A stretch of 64,000 bases of DNA from Serendipita indica DSM 11827 (GCA_910890315.1 CAJVGD010000006.1:1674001-1738000), one strand, 5' to 3'; numbered from the stretch's first letter, positions 27,126-39,795 are shown. Translations and numbers: made by a program. Notes: a model not told the origin generated them from the letters alone.

Positions 27126-28849
27126 TCAAACCCATAATACAAGTATGGGCGCATCTACAACGTCCTTGCGTTCGTCTCTCATTACGATCAGCCCTGAAGC
27201 TTCGTCGATCCATTTAATCGTCGCATAATCCATCTCGTTGAAGTTTGGAGGTGAGATGAGCGATCTGACCGCTCCAGGCTTGTCCACGCCAATCACGTGT
27301 ATTGAGTGCTTTCGAACCTTGGTATTTGGGTCCTCGTCGAACCAAGTAAGCGTGCGCTGGCAAGGATACCCCTCTGATCTAAGCAGCCTAGCCGTCTGAG
27401 GGACCGTCGCCACTTTCGTCTCCGCTCCTGCTACTACAACGTTTTGAAGGAGAGTGTTAGCACTCTTCTCCACCGAATCTAGAAAAAGCGTCACAAAGGA
27501 ACGAATAAGTGAAACCTGGTCCACTGACCTTGAGCAGGAGGTCCCGTCATGACAGGGAGGACAAAACAACAGTCTTCCTTCATGTATGCAATTTCAAGGC
27601 GAGATGTATCAGTCGAGCTACCGTCGGTTTGATCCGAAGAGTCGAGAATAGCCGTTCTGTACAAGCTTAACATGTCGAGTTCGCGGCGGATGAGCGTATG
27701 TTTCCCTTCCGGGGTGCCAAGGTTAGAGTTCGGAAGCGTGATGGTGTTATCCTCGTCAATTTCTTCGGGCCAGTCTTTAAGTAGAGACGGGAGGTGTATG
27801 CCGACTACGTTCAATGTCTTGTCTCCCATCACCATTAGCGTGTCGCCGTGGAAGGAAACATATCTAGTCTCATCGGATTCCTAACGAATTGATTGAGAGG
27901 ACTTCGCAATCAGAGATGAAATTACGCACGGTTGTAAACTCCCTTGGGACCATTGAACCATCCGTCTTGTATACGAACAGAGAGCCACCACCGCCTTGGT
28001 CAAGCGAGAGGAATCTTCCATCACGGGACAAACCCATGGAACAATCCATGTCGGATATTGCTGATATGGCCTCGGCTGTGAATGTGATTTCGTCGGTTTC
28101 CGAGGATTGTGATAACCGGATTCGTTGAAGGTAGTACACGGAGTATTGACTCCATCTGTAGAGACGAGATAAGTCAAGTAGTAAATGAATATGCCTTTCC
28201 CTTACTTGCAATACCGCTCAATACCGACAATGATCTCTGTCGAAGAAACAGCAACGCTCGTATGCCATGACGGGGCAAATGCCTGGACTGTTGTGTCCAG
28301 AGTCATGTCGACGCTTCCTGCCAAACGACCAGTCGTAAGATCGTAGCACTTGACCGATACGGTCAACTGATCCGATGGGATTTCGTCCCACTTTAACGGC
28401 AGGACCAACATCCATTTTGTCCCTTGCACAAAGTGCGCTCGCTCTATTTTGACCGTTCAGAGAATGTAGAATGGCATGCAAAGGCAACTGACTAAGATTC
28501 TCATGCAGGCGGAAGACAGACTTGGGTTGCACATTTTCGGCACTACGCCATTCGCGGCGAGAGTTTCCTGTTCGAACAGCTGCTTTGCGAATTTCGTCCA
28601 GTCCTTGCTCGGATAGAGGCGCAAGTCGTGAATAATGAGCGAATGGAATGGCTTTTGTGGCATTGGTCCAGAAACGTGCATATTGCCTTGATACATCACA
28701 CCAAAGTCTACACGTCTATCCCAAGTTAGGCTGCAGACAAATACTCGTCAACAAAGGCTCACCTGCGACATGCTAGGGAGGTCTTCGACCTCTAGATACT
28801 CGGCAACCTCGAGGCTAATATCCTCGTTAAGATTTCGATTATTTGCCAT
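27126..28849 (-). CDS. F-box-like protein with a long unclassified C-terminal region
   Basis: Start ATG at 28849 gives MANNRNLNEDISLEVAEYLE followed by DLPSMSQV, which fits the first half of an F-box. Later exons contain SLIIHDLRLYPSKDWTKFAK, RIRLSQSSETDEITFTAEAI, MDCSMGLSRDGRFLSLDQGG, HGDTLMVMGDKTLNVVGIHL and a last exon RLLRSEGYPCQRTLTWFDED ending DAPILVLWV. The body has short beta-type blocks with SRDGRFL and GDTLMV text that recall degenerate propeller blades, but no clear WD repeats. Several introns of about 50 bp are inferred; the middle junctions (28140-28700) are not fully resolved. An in-frame upstream ATG at 28930 is possible. Confidence 0.72.
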
Positions 28850-29705
28850 AAGTTTTGAGCTAGCTTTGAAGAGGCCCGAATACCAGATCCGAGGGACTTT
28901 TGTGCGAAACTTGTTGGAGGAAGGGTCCAAGTTGTTTATAACGTCGTCAGTGAGTCGTGCACTGCAAATAATTCATGCTCATGCGCATATATAGTGCACT
29001 GTTGCGCCCGTGTGAAGTCCAGTCGATGGCAGTGAGTTCCAGAGGCAACGCGCTGTGCTGCAGATACTGCCTCTGGGAAATCTGGATGGAGAGCAGTCTG
29101 ATTCTCTGAGTTGGAGAGGGTTCTTATTCAAGGGTTTGTGGCCATGAGCTTTGCTTCGTAATTCTTGTTGACGTTGCGTCGAAACCTTGACACCACGACG
29201 GCCGTGTAGGCCCTCCAATACACGAGCAAGGGACACACTAAGGAACCACAATGGCATGGAATGACAGTAAACGAGACGGGAATAGGAATTATCCCTCAAG
29301 TCGACGGCCAAACGACAGCAGACCACCGCGTTCTTTAGGTTCGAACCAGTACGTGAAACAATTGTTATCTTATCACTCCCCCATGCATTCCAGGCTTTCT
29401 CGATAGTTAATGGCTCGAGGGTTACGAGCATTTTCCATACGTCCCGGTCCTAATTTATCATTCTAGACGCAACTTTGTAAAATGCCGCAACTTTGATTCC
29501 CAAACAAGTCAAGAAATAAGAGCGTGCTCGAAATACTGCCCGTAAGTACTCACAGTCAGCCTAGTGTCACTCCCAACTGATATGACTGTGTCGGTATACT
29601 CGACAGCTTCGTTCATCCATCTGATCCAGAGTGGTATAGTGCTCCCATCTCAAGGTACGCGACATATGGACTTGTTGGACAAAGTTTGACTCGAATCGTA
29701 GATCA
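28850..29705. other. Divergent spacer between the F-box-like gene and the GW-repeat gene
   Basis: 856 bp. A 150-codon reverse frame at 28979-29431 has no family features and is not called. Presumed promoters. Confidence 0.35.
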
Positions 29706-32334
29706 ATGGCACCACCTCCGGTTCCAGGCTATCGCAACCATGATCGTGGTCAAGGTTCGCGATACAACTACCCAGCTTCAGCCAGTATGAATGCTCAGGA
29801 CGCTCATATCGCGCCAAGCGGGAACTTTACCGCCTCGGTGGTCGCTGCAGGAGGCGGCTCGTCAGATGAGACTGCCGAGTCCACCTATTATGGCGGGGAA
29901 TCCGCAAAGGCTGCCTCTTACAGGCCCACTGGCTCCTCTGCGAATGATTGGGATGATAGCTGGGGTGCTGGCCCTCCTGTAGCGACCGGCTGGGGCACTG
30001 TTTCTGATAAAAGTTCTGGATGGGGTTTGAAGGAATCCAAAGGCACCAAAGAAACCTCCAAGGAAGGATCTAGACCAAAAGAAAATAGCCCAGTGATCAA
30101 TAGCTGGGGTTCATTACCACCGAGTGGTCCCAGGGGTGGCTTTGGGTGGGGAGAAGATCGACAAAGCTCTGAAGCGAGCGCATGGGATACGATCAGGGGA
30201 GGGAGTGGAAAGGGCCGCAAGGTAGAGAGAACGAACGAGTCCTCAAGTAAAGAAACGAGCGCTGGGGGGAATGGTTGGGGCTCTGTAACGGGAGAGTCAT
30301 TCGTCTCTGTTGCTGGCAGCTCTGGGTCTGTAGCCCAGGACACAGTCCGCTATAGCGACATAGCAATGGTCGACGAAGGTCAGCAGGCCTCTGGGTGGGG
30401 TGGGCAAGTTACGGGGCAAACTACAAGTGCTGCTGTTACGACCACAGAATCCAACACAAGGAACGACCCCACAGCCTTCCCAGCCTCTCACCAGGAAAGA
30501 CGGGACTCAGGCGGCCACAGTCGAGCAGAGGGGATCATAAAGCCCAGAATGACTGGGGAAAATGCTATGCTGCAAATAGACATTGCTTCGAGATGGGGCA
30601 AAAAGTCAAATGAGGGGACCGCTCGTCCAAAGCCAGTGCAACCCACCCTAGAAATACCGAAAGCAACAATAGAGCCGACGGCGATAGATGAATCGAACAG
30701 AGATGCGACACCAAGACAAGAGAGGTCACTTGATTCAGGGAATCCTACACTCGCATCGAATGCATCAAAGCCCGAGTTGACACTCGACCTTCCCTTCACG
30801 ATATCTCCATTATCAGAGGCGGCTCGACCAGGAGGTGACAATGGGCGGAACACAGGGTCCACTTCAACCAATCCGAGACAGGGACCAATTGTTTCGCCCT
30901 CTTACCAGCCCATGTCTGCAGTCGCCCTGCATGTGACATCGCCTTTGATGTCTGCTCAGACTCACGACGGGCCGCTAGAGCCACTGTCGGCGGTCTCAAG
31001 CAGAGGTCAGAAACCTAGTTCCCTGACTCCTAGAGTTCAAGAATGGACCGCTCGTATCGAGTAAGTTCAGCTTTCTCCTATTCCACTGGGTTCTAAAGTA
31101 CTTCTTAGGGTCTTGACTCGAATTATCGATGCTGACTTGGCGCGACGGCACCTACAACAGTCGGATGATTCTCGACGTCACTTGGTAGCAAGAATTAGTC
31201 GAAAGACGCAGCTAGCGCCAGCCATCCCTGTCTCGCTGAGCGGTGATATGGAGCGGAGAAAGAACCAAGCAGAGACGGAATATCGCAACGCATTTGGATT
31301 ACTACGGAGTATCATCCTAAAGGATGGGGGATCCTGGTGGTCATACCCTCGTTTCGAACACCAGCAAACGGAAGAGATTTCAAAGTTGACTCGTGAAACA
31401 GACGAGCTCAAGCACTCGGTCAGCTCAGTTGAATCGACTTTCGATCATTCCATGAACGTCAATCACTCGCCACAGGAGGAGGGTGAATTGACATCCATTT
31501 TACCCAATGCAGAGAACCGGCTCGTCCAAATCCCCAACATACCCACGGAGATTCCAAGCTACCGGGAGATGAGATCCGAAATAGACCACCTCCAAGTCGA
31601 CCTCCGGGCAGCTCTCGCACGCGTGGCAGACAAACGTGAAGAGCTCCCGAACATATTAGAGCAGCTACTCGACGAGGTCTACCCATCTGTCGACCTAAGC
31701 CAAGTTATATCGGAAGTCAGTTTGGATGACCGTGTCGCTGTTTTGAGCGAGCGATATCGAAATCTGGACACCAGTGCGCAGCAGCATCTCCGGACATTCA
31801 AGATGGTCCGTTCAGAGCTGCAATCTTTGGGTACGGAAGCATCGGCTCAGATATTCAGGCTCAGAGAGGTCAGACACGAATGAAATGCGATGACAAGGTC
31901 CACTCACTTTGTCTGTTTAGCTACAACAAGAACGTGAGGGAATCGAAACGGAGTATCGGGAGGTCATTAACCGCGCCAAGACTCTTCGAGAACAGTCAAA
32001 CTCTCATGCGTCACTGGTGGAAAGGCTTCAAACACGACTGAGGTCGGAACAAACCAAAGCACAAATACTCAACCCGCTCATACCTCAACTTGTAAACATG
32101 GCGACCGAGAGGAATCAAGAAAGCGAGAACTTCCTCAAATCCCAAGTTGAAGCGATGAGACAGAACGCCGTAGAGGAAGAAGGTCGTCTCCAGTCCCAAC
32201 GACAGGCTCGTTATCAAGAACTATTAAGCCAAGTTGCCAACAACCCGGCATTGGTGGATATGAGGCGTGTAGGGGATCGCATTGATCAGATTTGGACCGA
32301 TGTCATCTCGCCTGCACCTGCAAGACCGTCTTGA
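29706..32334 (+). CDS. GW/WG-repeat protein with C-terminal coiled coils
   Basis: No named family recognised. Exons 29706-31060, 31109-31868 and 31921-32334 join in phase into 842 residues. Residues 80-300 carry ten Trp (82, 86, 96, 106, 134, 148, 160, 191, 231, 297), eight followed by Gly, in a Ser/Gly/Thr/Glu-rich background: DWDDSWGAG, TGWGTV, SGWGLKE, NSWGSLP, FGWGED, NGWGSV, SGWGGQ. Such tryptophan spacing in disordered sequence is the hallmark of GW/WG proteins that bind Argonaute (GW182, Tas3). From about residue 480 the protein is helical with long coiled-coil runs (KLTRETDELKHSVSSVE, LQQEREGIETEYREVINRA, RLQSQRQARYQELLSQV). Argonaute binding is inference. Start ATG at 29706 follows an AT-rich leader. 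Confidence 0.85.
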
Positions 32335-32623
32335 CCAACCTTCTCTCTACTGCAGTATCCATTCTTGTATTTTGACGTTCTCCCATCTTCCTATTCGTGA
32401 GATGTTGTATCTATAGACTAAAGTGCGATGTATGCTAATTGCAAAGAGCTCGAATTGCACGACTACTTATGATAATAACGTGATTCTCTTGCGACATAAA
32501 AGTATGCATCGGAGTTGTGGTAATGAACCGAATGTCGGACGGTGGGCATCTTCTCCATGTATGTGGCCCACAGGGCGATAGTAACTAAGGATGATAATAA
32601 TAGTCGGTAGGTCGTATGTGACG

Positions 32624-35600
32624 TTACTCTGGTCCAGTTTCTAATGTTTCGTCCAGTACACCCGCTGTCCGTCGTCGCTGGGCGAGCGACAACATTTGTC
32701 GTAGACTTTTCTCCAAAACAGGCTTGATGAGAACATGATCGACACCTGCATTGAGGTATTCGTCCTGATCACGAATTAGCGCGTTGCCTGTTACACCCAC
32801 AACAAGGTCCTCTCGTCCTGCCGCCCGTAACCGTGCGATGGCTTCGAGACCAGACATCTGCGGCATTTGATTGTCCAAGAAGACGACGTCGTAGAAGCGT
32901 GGTTGGTTGGTGATTTGGTCAGTTCCACCGCTTGATGCTCCAGGGGTTCCGGGGATCAATGTCGATGGAGTGGCCGCTTCGCTAGGTGTGAACATCGAAC
33001 CCAGAAGCAGCTCCAAAGCCTTGACCCCGTTCTCGGCTGTCGTGACGATACAGCCCAGACGTGTCAACAATCTGGTCATTAACCGTCTTGTGAGAGCGTC
33101 GTCATCGACCACCAGAACTTCAAGAGGCTTCGGTGTGGGCGTTCGAGGCTCTGCCGCTCCTTGATTATCAAATGCTTCTGCGGAAGCGGTGTTGGCTTCT
33201 ATAGCAGCAGGTGCGCTACTAGAGGTATCGGTACGTTGAGGAGGTTCGAGGCTATGGGCGACGGATAGAACATGAGGATCGGAATAGTGAGAAGGGATAG
33301 ATGCGAGGTTTCCGGAAGAAGTCCCCTTTATAGCGTCTCCTAATGGTGACTCTTTCCGATATCGAAGTTCTGGTCGACTTGGGGTCATCTCTACCAGCCC
33401 CTCTGCAAGAAGGAATCAGCAAGCAAAGCTAAGCACATGGTTTAACGTACGTTGCTCCATGATGGTCCGATGAGATATATGGGGTGCTGGAGGTGAGTAG
33501 ACAGCTGGTCGACCAAGAAGTGAATCATTGACCGTCGGGCCAGTGTTGATGGAGGATTGATCAAGCGCGAAATCTCTTGCTCGCGTTGGCGGTATCGAGC
33601 GAGAGCGGATGCTCACATCACGACTCCCAGAATCTGACTGCATCAGCGCATGTGTTCCAACTTTGAGTGGGAGTTCGACCCAGAAGCAACTTCCTAGAGT
33701 ACAGATTAGCCATGTTCAACTTTTTATCACGTAAGATCGCACCCTGTTGATACTGAAGGTACAGTCAGTTAGGTGTATGTGCAAATAAGAGGCATACCTT
33801 GCTCTTGACTCCCAAGCGACCACCGCTCAGTTTCACAATGCGTCGTACAAGTGCTAGACCCAACCCGGTACCCTTCCCGCCTTGATGCCGACCGATCTCA
33901 GTCTACGGGTACTCTGTGAGTGATGTGTTCCGGACAAGAGAGGAGACACACCTGAACATAGGGAGAGAACAACTTGGCATCACGAATATCCTTCTTCTTG
34001 ATACCCGTACCAGTGTCCCTCACCTCGATTCGAATGACAATCTGGTCAATTGGAACAGCGACAGATGGTTTTTCAGCAATCTCCTCTTCCATATGCTTCT
34101 CATCAATTGAATCACGAGGTTTCTGCTTGTCCCTGTCTTTGAGACTAGAGATGATCGGTATTCTCGCGCTGCTGTTGAGCTTTTGGACAGTAGGCGTGGA
34201 TGTCGGATTGGCATGTCCGTTGGTGTGACCATTTTCGGAAACAACTGTACCGTTACTGCTCACTCTCTCAGAGAGCGATGGGAACCAGTCTGAATCTCCA
34301 GGCCCAACTGGAGCGACCGCACCCACGCCAGGAGGCGATGGCCATAAAAGCTTTGTAACTACTTCAATCCGGCCTCCAGGTGGGCAAAACTTGGTGGCGT
34401 TGCTGGACGGGTTGGTAAGGAACCGCTTGGGAGGATCAACTTTAGCTCACCTTGTGAAATTGGTGAAAATTTGTCGACAACGCATTTCGTCGCCGACGAC
34501 GAGCGGCTCAATCTCCTCCGACTCATCATAGACGCCTTTCGCCTTCTTGGCTCGGATAAGACAGCCGAGGACAAACTCGTCAATGCGCTTTTCCAAGATC
34601 AGCCCGAGGAGAAAGATGCGGAGAAAAACCGTACGGGATCCAGGTTTTCTATCAATTGCAGGCCCTTGGCGGACGCAGCCAAACGTAATGGTACAAGCAG
34701 GGACTCGATCACTTTGTGAAACGCGTATGGCTTGCTTACAGACTGCATTGGATCAGGATCAAGTAGACACAGAGAGTCGGAATACGCACTTCAAACTTGC
34801 CGGCATCCATGCGGTTGAGATCAAGAACGTCGTTGAGCACTGGAAATGTGAGTCCACGCTTACTGATGTGTTTATCCGCTACCTTTGGACATGACCGTCA
34901 AACTCCCCATGAGCGCGTTGAACTCTAGCTCGAGTGGCTTTGAAACTGTGCCTGACGCTTCAATGTTCTGAACTGCAAGCACTAAGAGGATATGAGATCA
35001 CGGCTTGACGGAGCTTGGTCAGAAACAGCTTACTTGCGGTATTGAGAGGCACCCGAACTTCGTGAAAGATATAGCCCGTTAGTCGTTGCTTGCTGTTCTG
35101 AATTTGCTTCTCTCGCATCTGGAGTCGATGCCGATACAAATATGCATCCTTGATTTGTCGACTCATGATAAAGCGATCGCGGTCCGACTGGGCAGAGACG
35201 ATCAGCAAGATGCCGCAACAACAAATGCTACCAGACCATTTCTCGTGCCCAATGAACGTAGATAATGAATCCATTGAAGAGAATCATATTGACAACGAGC
35301 CTAACCCAAGCTAACGAAATGTTAAAACAAAGCTGAGAGAATAATCGTCCGCTCACACTCTCGATATGGTACTACACAAGCACCCATTACTATAATGGTG
35401 GCACTTGCGGCGAGCGCAGCGGGGAAGCGCTTCTGGCCGAGGGCGAATAGTGCCAGGCATGGGAAGCCTGTGGCATAGAAAAAAATCCCCAAGAAATCTT
35501 TGCTGTGTGTATTGTGAGCATGATAGAGTGATCGTCTGGTCGAATTCACCGTCCACAGCTGAAATAGCTCCGTTTGGAGTAAAATCCACAAAGTATGAGA

Positions 35601-36829
35601 CTAATTATGCGTGAGCCACGGTACCAGGAGTACTTATACCGTACCTGAGGAGACTGTACCACGCCTGAGACCAGACTGCGAATACGAGGTAAATTTGGTA
35701 AATGACCGGACTGTACTCGCTTAGATGATACGAGGTAGAGCAAAACTAGGGCATACCGACGAATGGGCCACCGTAGAACGATAAGTATTGGCAACGGGAG
35801 GGTGAGGACTGGAGCGATCCCGAAGTTGAAGATGTAGTCGAAGAGAATAAATGGACGAGGGATGAACTAAAGAGAAGGTGTCAGCATTAGCGAGTATATC
35901 ATGGTGGATCATACAATGCATGCAAGTACCCAGTTGGCAATCAAAAAGCAAGCGGCAATCAAGGCGAGCATCTACAAACGATTCATCAGCCAATGAGACA
36001 TATTAGGAGCAGATTACCACCTGACCTTGCCTAGATACCATTCCTGGGAGACAAACTGCTTCTCGTGGTGATGGTCGTCGAATTGGGGGAAGAAGACGCC
36101 ATAGACCACTTTACCAGCATATCTTAGTGTTCGTAGAAATGATTGAAGGTATGCAGACGTGATCCCAGTGTGTGTTACCGAGTTTGTGTCGTGCGCCGAG
36201 TGGGTGCTGGATTAAAGGAAAAGGATATGAGCTCGCTATCGTGATGTGCAACGCGTGTATACTTACTGGCTAGAGCTGAGATTGAGACCATTTTGCCTGT
36301 CCTTTGGATCCCAGCCAAATGCGCCGCCCTTTGCTTTGCCTTGCCCCGGCTGCATTGTCGGCTGGTGCTCAGTCACGCCTGGTCCTGCACTTGGCTCGGT
36401 CAATGACTCTTGCGGGCCCCCAATTTCAAACGAATTGTCCACAACAACCTCGTCGACGTCACCAAATTCTTCTGGATCCTCTGTTGTCTCGCTCTGCTTG
36501 CCAGGCGGTTTGGCCAATCTTCTCCGTTGTGAACGGTGTCTCCCATAGCTCTCTTCTCCTTCTCTTGACTGAGCTGATCTGTTCATTGGGAGAGCATAGT
36601 AAACTTCGCGGCGACGAGCCCCTTCTTCTGGAGGGCCCGTGACCGACGTCGAGGCTTCTGTCGAGCCCCCTCCTCCGGGCTGAAAGTCCCTATCGAACAT
36701 GGAAGGACTTGATCCAGTATTCCTGCTCTGCTTAAAGCGGATCCATGTCGCTTTTACGCCGTGTAGAAACCCCCCGACTCGGTTCTTATCCGTGCTGACG
36801 GTTGCTGGAGGCGGTAAGGACTGTGACAT
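32624..36829 (-). CDS. Membrane hybrid histidine kinase with C-terminal receiver
   Basis: Two-component phosphorelay sensor. ATG at 36829 (MSQSLPPPATVSTDKN) opens a disordered cytosolic N-terminus of about 190 residues; the earlier in-frame start codon is only TTG. Hydrophobic membrane spans follow across about 36000-35280 (AACFLIANWVLACMHC, FGIAPVLTLPLPILIVL, LVLLYLVSS). The H-box reads FHEVRVPLNTA, with the phospho-accepting His at 35062-35064. The ATPase N-box region has GDEMRCRQIFTNFT, G1 is EVRDTGTGI, and a splice near 33900 should join to the G2 loop. The receiver (LEVLVVDDDALTRRLMTRLL, DVVFLDNQMPQMSG with Asp at 32873-32875, and conserved Lys in HVLIKPV) ends near 32700. About 85 low-complexity residues interrupt the ATPase domain. 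Stimulus unknown. Confidence 0.88.
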
Positions 36830-37676
36830 GTCCTGTTGAGCACCAGAATCGCCGATATCTGGTGTCTCTTGAGGAATGGATGAATGTCGCCAGCTCAAAG
36901 GTTTACAAGCGATGGTCTAGTCTTACATGACGTTGTTCCAAGTGTATCAGGCACGCGTTTCCAAATTCCCCCAAATTATTTCTACACTTTTACCGCATAA
37001 TTTCACTAAACTTTCAACGAGGCTCATTTTGTTTCAGGGTACACAGGCAGCCTGCGCTGAAACACGGGAATTCCTTGAGCTCACGCTCACTGCCCACGAA
37101 AATGTATTCAACAGGATGCATACAAGTTTTGTACGAGGACTTTGACACCCAAAGTTCCATTGGAGGCGGCGAAACACCACCCAGGCCATTCGGGCTCTAA
37201 TGTCCTCTGAAAATCACTCTTCACGACACAAATCGCCCAATAATCCAACACGAAACAACCCCTTGAAGAGGTCGGTTTGATGGCCAGGCACTGTCTAAAG
37301 TCGTGGTAAGGAAGAAGAAGAAAAACTTTGTTTTTTCTCGTGATGGTCGTAAAAATACAGCAAGAGTACAGCTACAGCGTACTGAAACCGAGGAGAACGA
37401 ATCGATAATGCTAACAGGATAAACCCTATGAATGCGTGAACGAATATGAGGGAGAGGTGGGCAAAGCATCAGGGAGTTTCTAGCAACAGGGCAACGCCAG
37501 TGCCTTGCGCTGACGTTGCGTCCAGAGCGTCTTGCGCCGTATTTGTGCCTGCTCTGCAGGTCTTTTGCGTTGGAGCAATCGTTGTCCACGAGCAATATGC
37601 TCCGACACCTCCAGCGACTCGAAAGAGTCTGATTCTGCGCACTGCGAGAACCCGGCGCTGCTCGAGCTATCTGGTC
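36830..37676. other. Intergenic region
   Basis: 847 bp upstream of the histidine kinase, with a GAAGAAGAAGAAAAAC purine tract near 37310. No supported gene seen. Confidence 0.35.
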
Positions 37677-38369
37677 TCATCGTCCTCGAGGACGAGAGTG
37701 CCTCAGATTGCGAGCGCGGCCATACTGACCAGTGGGGCATACAAAGCTGAATTCGTAGACGTAATCAATCTTGATCTTGAGAACGGGGCGACGTGAGCGT
37801 AGCGACGGTGATGGGCTGTATAGTGTTGGCGAACGCGACGAAAAGGACTCTGTCCTCTTCGTCTCCTCGGCAAGCGCAGCCACGCTCTCGGTGCAAAGCG
37901 AGAGCTTGGCCGGCAGCTGGGGCTCGCATGTTGGAGCAGGAGGAGCATTGGATGTGACATGTGATGTAGTAGTCTTTGCAAGACTAGCTTGCGTCTCCTT
38001 GCGGAGTGATTCGAGAGCAGCATCCATCGCCTTTGTCCAGCGCTCCCATTGGCGGCGTTTGCGCCGCTGCTCGCGATCGGCGTTGATAGCTCGCGAGGAT
38101 GTTGGGTTGGTGAGGAGGCGGCGTCGGGATCGGAGTCGGTCGACCTCGAGCCACGCTGGGCTGTCGACGTTTGCGGCGGCGAGGTGCATTGGGAGCTGGG
38201 CGACGAGAAGGGACATGGGGGAGAGAACGTCTAGGTTGTCGATTCGGATGTTGACGATTCGGAGAAAGCGGGATCTTTGGATGTGGATGCGCCAGGGAGG
38301 CTTGCCCTTATAACCAGAGGAGCAGAGCGAATATCTCGAGGAACCCACGAGGCGGCTCCTCTTCGACAT
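37677..38369 (-). CDS. Hypothetical basic protein
   Basis: An open frame of 230 codons from ATG 38369 (MSKRSRLVGSSRYSLC). The protein is Arg- and Ser-rich, with a basic helix-like stretch (ADREQRRKRRQWERWTKAMD) followed by SLRKETQASLAK, which recalls a bZIP-type basic region but lacks a regular leucine zipper. The end (KIKIDYVYEFSFV) suggests a possible unresolved 3' intron. I do not recognise a family; it may be mis-started or incomplete. Confidence 0.4.
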   Translation of the reverse strand: MSKRSRLVGSSRYSLCSSGYKGKPPWRIHIQRSRFLRIVNIRIDNLDVLSPMSLLVAQLPMHLAAANVDSPAWLEVDRLRSRRRLLTNPTSSRAINADREQRRKRRQWERWTKAMDAALESLRKETQASLAKTTTSHVTSNAPPAPTCEPQLPAKLSLCTESVAALAEETKRTESFSSRSPTLYSPSPSLRSRRPVLKIKIDYVYEFSFVCPTGQYGRARNLRHSRPRGR

Positions 38370-38715
38370 GCGCTCGGAGAACGGCACTGCATCCTTTCTA
38401 TGTAAGCACTAGAGATAAGATTCTGTTTAAATGCCAGTTTGGGGATGCACCATGCCGTTTCTGTTCGCTGACCTCCCCGGATGGGTTCGAACCATCGCCT
38501 TCGCTCTGCATGTGGATAGCTGAAAAAGACTATTCCAAAGGGGTTTTGCGCTGCGTATGTGTCATAGATCGGGTCCTGAGCCCTTGTCTCCGCGCAGCTC
38601 TGGTCTGTCGACCTCGCCAAACCGTCTCACCCCCATGACCACGTCGGAAGAAAGGAGAAATAGAACTCGGAGCCCTCCTTTTGGAACCCCATGTGCATTA
38701 GGCGATGAACTCTGC

Positions 38716-39703
38716 CTATGGGTCACGGGCTATTAGGGCTGGTATACTGTAAGTGCTTTCGAATTTGAGTTTAAAGTACTCTTCGGCCCGGATAGGGTTG
38801 TATTTCGCGACCTCGCCTGGCCTGATACAAGAATTGATCACTTGAACGACATAATCCGGATGTCCTTGAGAAAAGAAGGGGATTGAGTATCGATGTATGC
38901 CTTGAGGAGGAGATGTAACGCGATGCCGCGTCGACTTATACCGGTCATTCGTCCATCGTGCTAGTAAGTCTCCCAGGTTGACGACGAGTGTATTCGGACG
39001 CGCTGAGACCTACAAGAAACAATTTAACAATACTTCTCTTAAACTAATGCACAATCACCTTTATCCACCGGAGACTATCCTGGTCAAATACTTCTAGACC
39101 GCCGACAGAGTCTTGGAGGAGGATTGTAATGGCTCCCCAATCCGTGTGAGGAGCAACACCAACGGATCCTTCGTCTCCTTGAGAATGCTCTGGACGGTAG
39201 TAGTGCGCCAGCTTGATATGCGCGAGCTGGCCATGAAAGAAGTCGCCAAAAAAGTCAGGAGAGAGGTCGAGCCCCAGAGCCAAGTAGCCAGATACGACAC
39301 CCGCTAGGCGATTAACTGCGGTGAAGTACTCTTCCATTGTTGCCCGAAAGCCGGGGAGTATTTGTTCGGCCGGCCAGGCTGTTGGATAGCCAGAGCTGGC
39401 AACAGAGTAGCCTTCGTTGTGACCGTAGCCAGATTTGTCTCCCGGGTCGAGATTCATGGCTTTGTAAGGTTCATATCCGCCGCATATATGATTCTCCTTG
39501 AACAGCGCGGATTTGACGTCGAGAGGCAAGTCAAAGAACGCTTTAGAGGCCGAAAGTGTGCGAGACAAGAGCTCTGAGGATAATATGTGATTGAATTCGG
39601 TTATTTGGAAGAAACCATTCCTTAGACAGGCTGCGCGCATCTCGTCCGATATTTCCTGAGACGCTCGAGCAGGAGAAAGGGATATTACGGGTACAAATGA
39701 CAT
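38716..39703 (-). CDS. 2-oxoglutarate/Fe(II)-dependent dioxygenase (isopenicillin N synthase-like)
   Basis: Non-heme iron oxygenase; substrate unknown. ATG 39703 gives MSFVPVISLSPARASQEISD, then CLRNGFFQI and FFDLPLDVKSALF. The DIOX_N part is followed by the Fe(II) site HTD in VAPHTDWGAITILLQD, distal His in STRHRVTSPP, and the 2-oxoglutarate-binding Arg-x-Ser in HRYSIPFF. One intron (about 39050-39010) separates DSLRWIKV from SARPNTLVVNLGDLLARWTN. The TAG is at 38718-38716. The architecture is full length at about 310 residues. A start at 39817 is open but would overlap the LysM gene's coding start on the other strand, so 39703 is preferred. Confidence 0.9.
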
Positions 39704-39795
39704 CCTTTTGTCTTGTCTTTGATTTTTGCTGGCGACTCTAACCTTTGCTCGGGAGTTGGTGGTGGCCAAGCTTGTGCGACTTATCTCTCTACCAG
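39704..39795. promoter_or_regulatory. 92-bp divergent promoter between dioxygenase and LysM gene
   Basis: The two ATGs are only 92 bp apart on opposite strands. The untranslated leaders must be very short or overlap. Confidence 0.3.

Noticed and set aside
28979-29431. 150-codon minus-strand open frame upstream of the F-box-like gene
   Set aside because: Composition is not protein-like, no family match, and it lies in a divergent promoter.
34471-34894. Open frames on the plus strand in the histidine kinase region
   Set aside because: Antisense shadows of the kinase ATPase exon, which carries the family motifs on the minus strand.
36829-36898. Histidine kinase start at 36898
   Set aside because: The codon there is TTG; the first in-frame ATG is at 36829.
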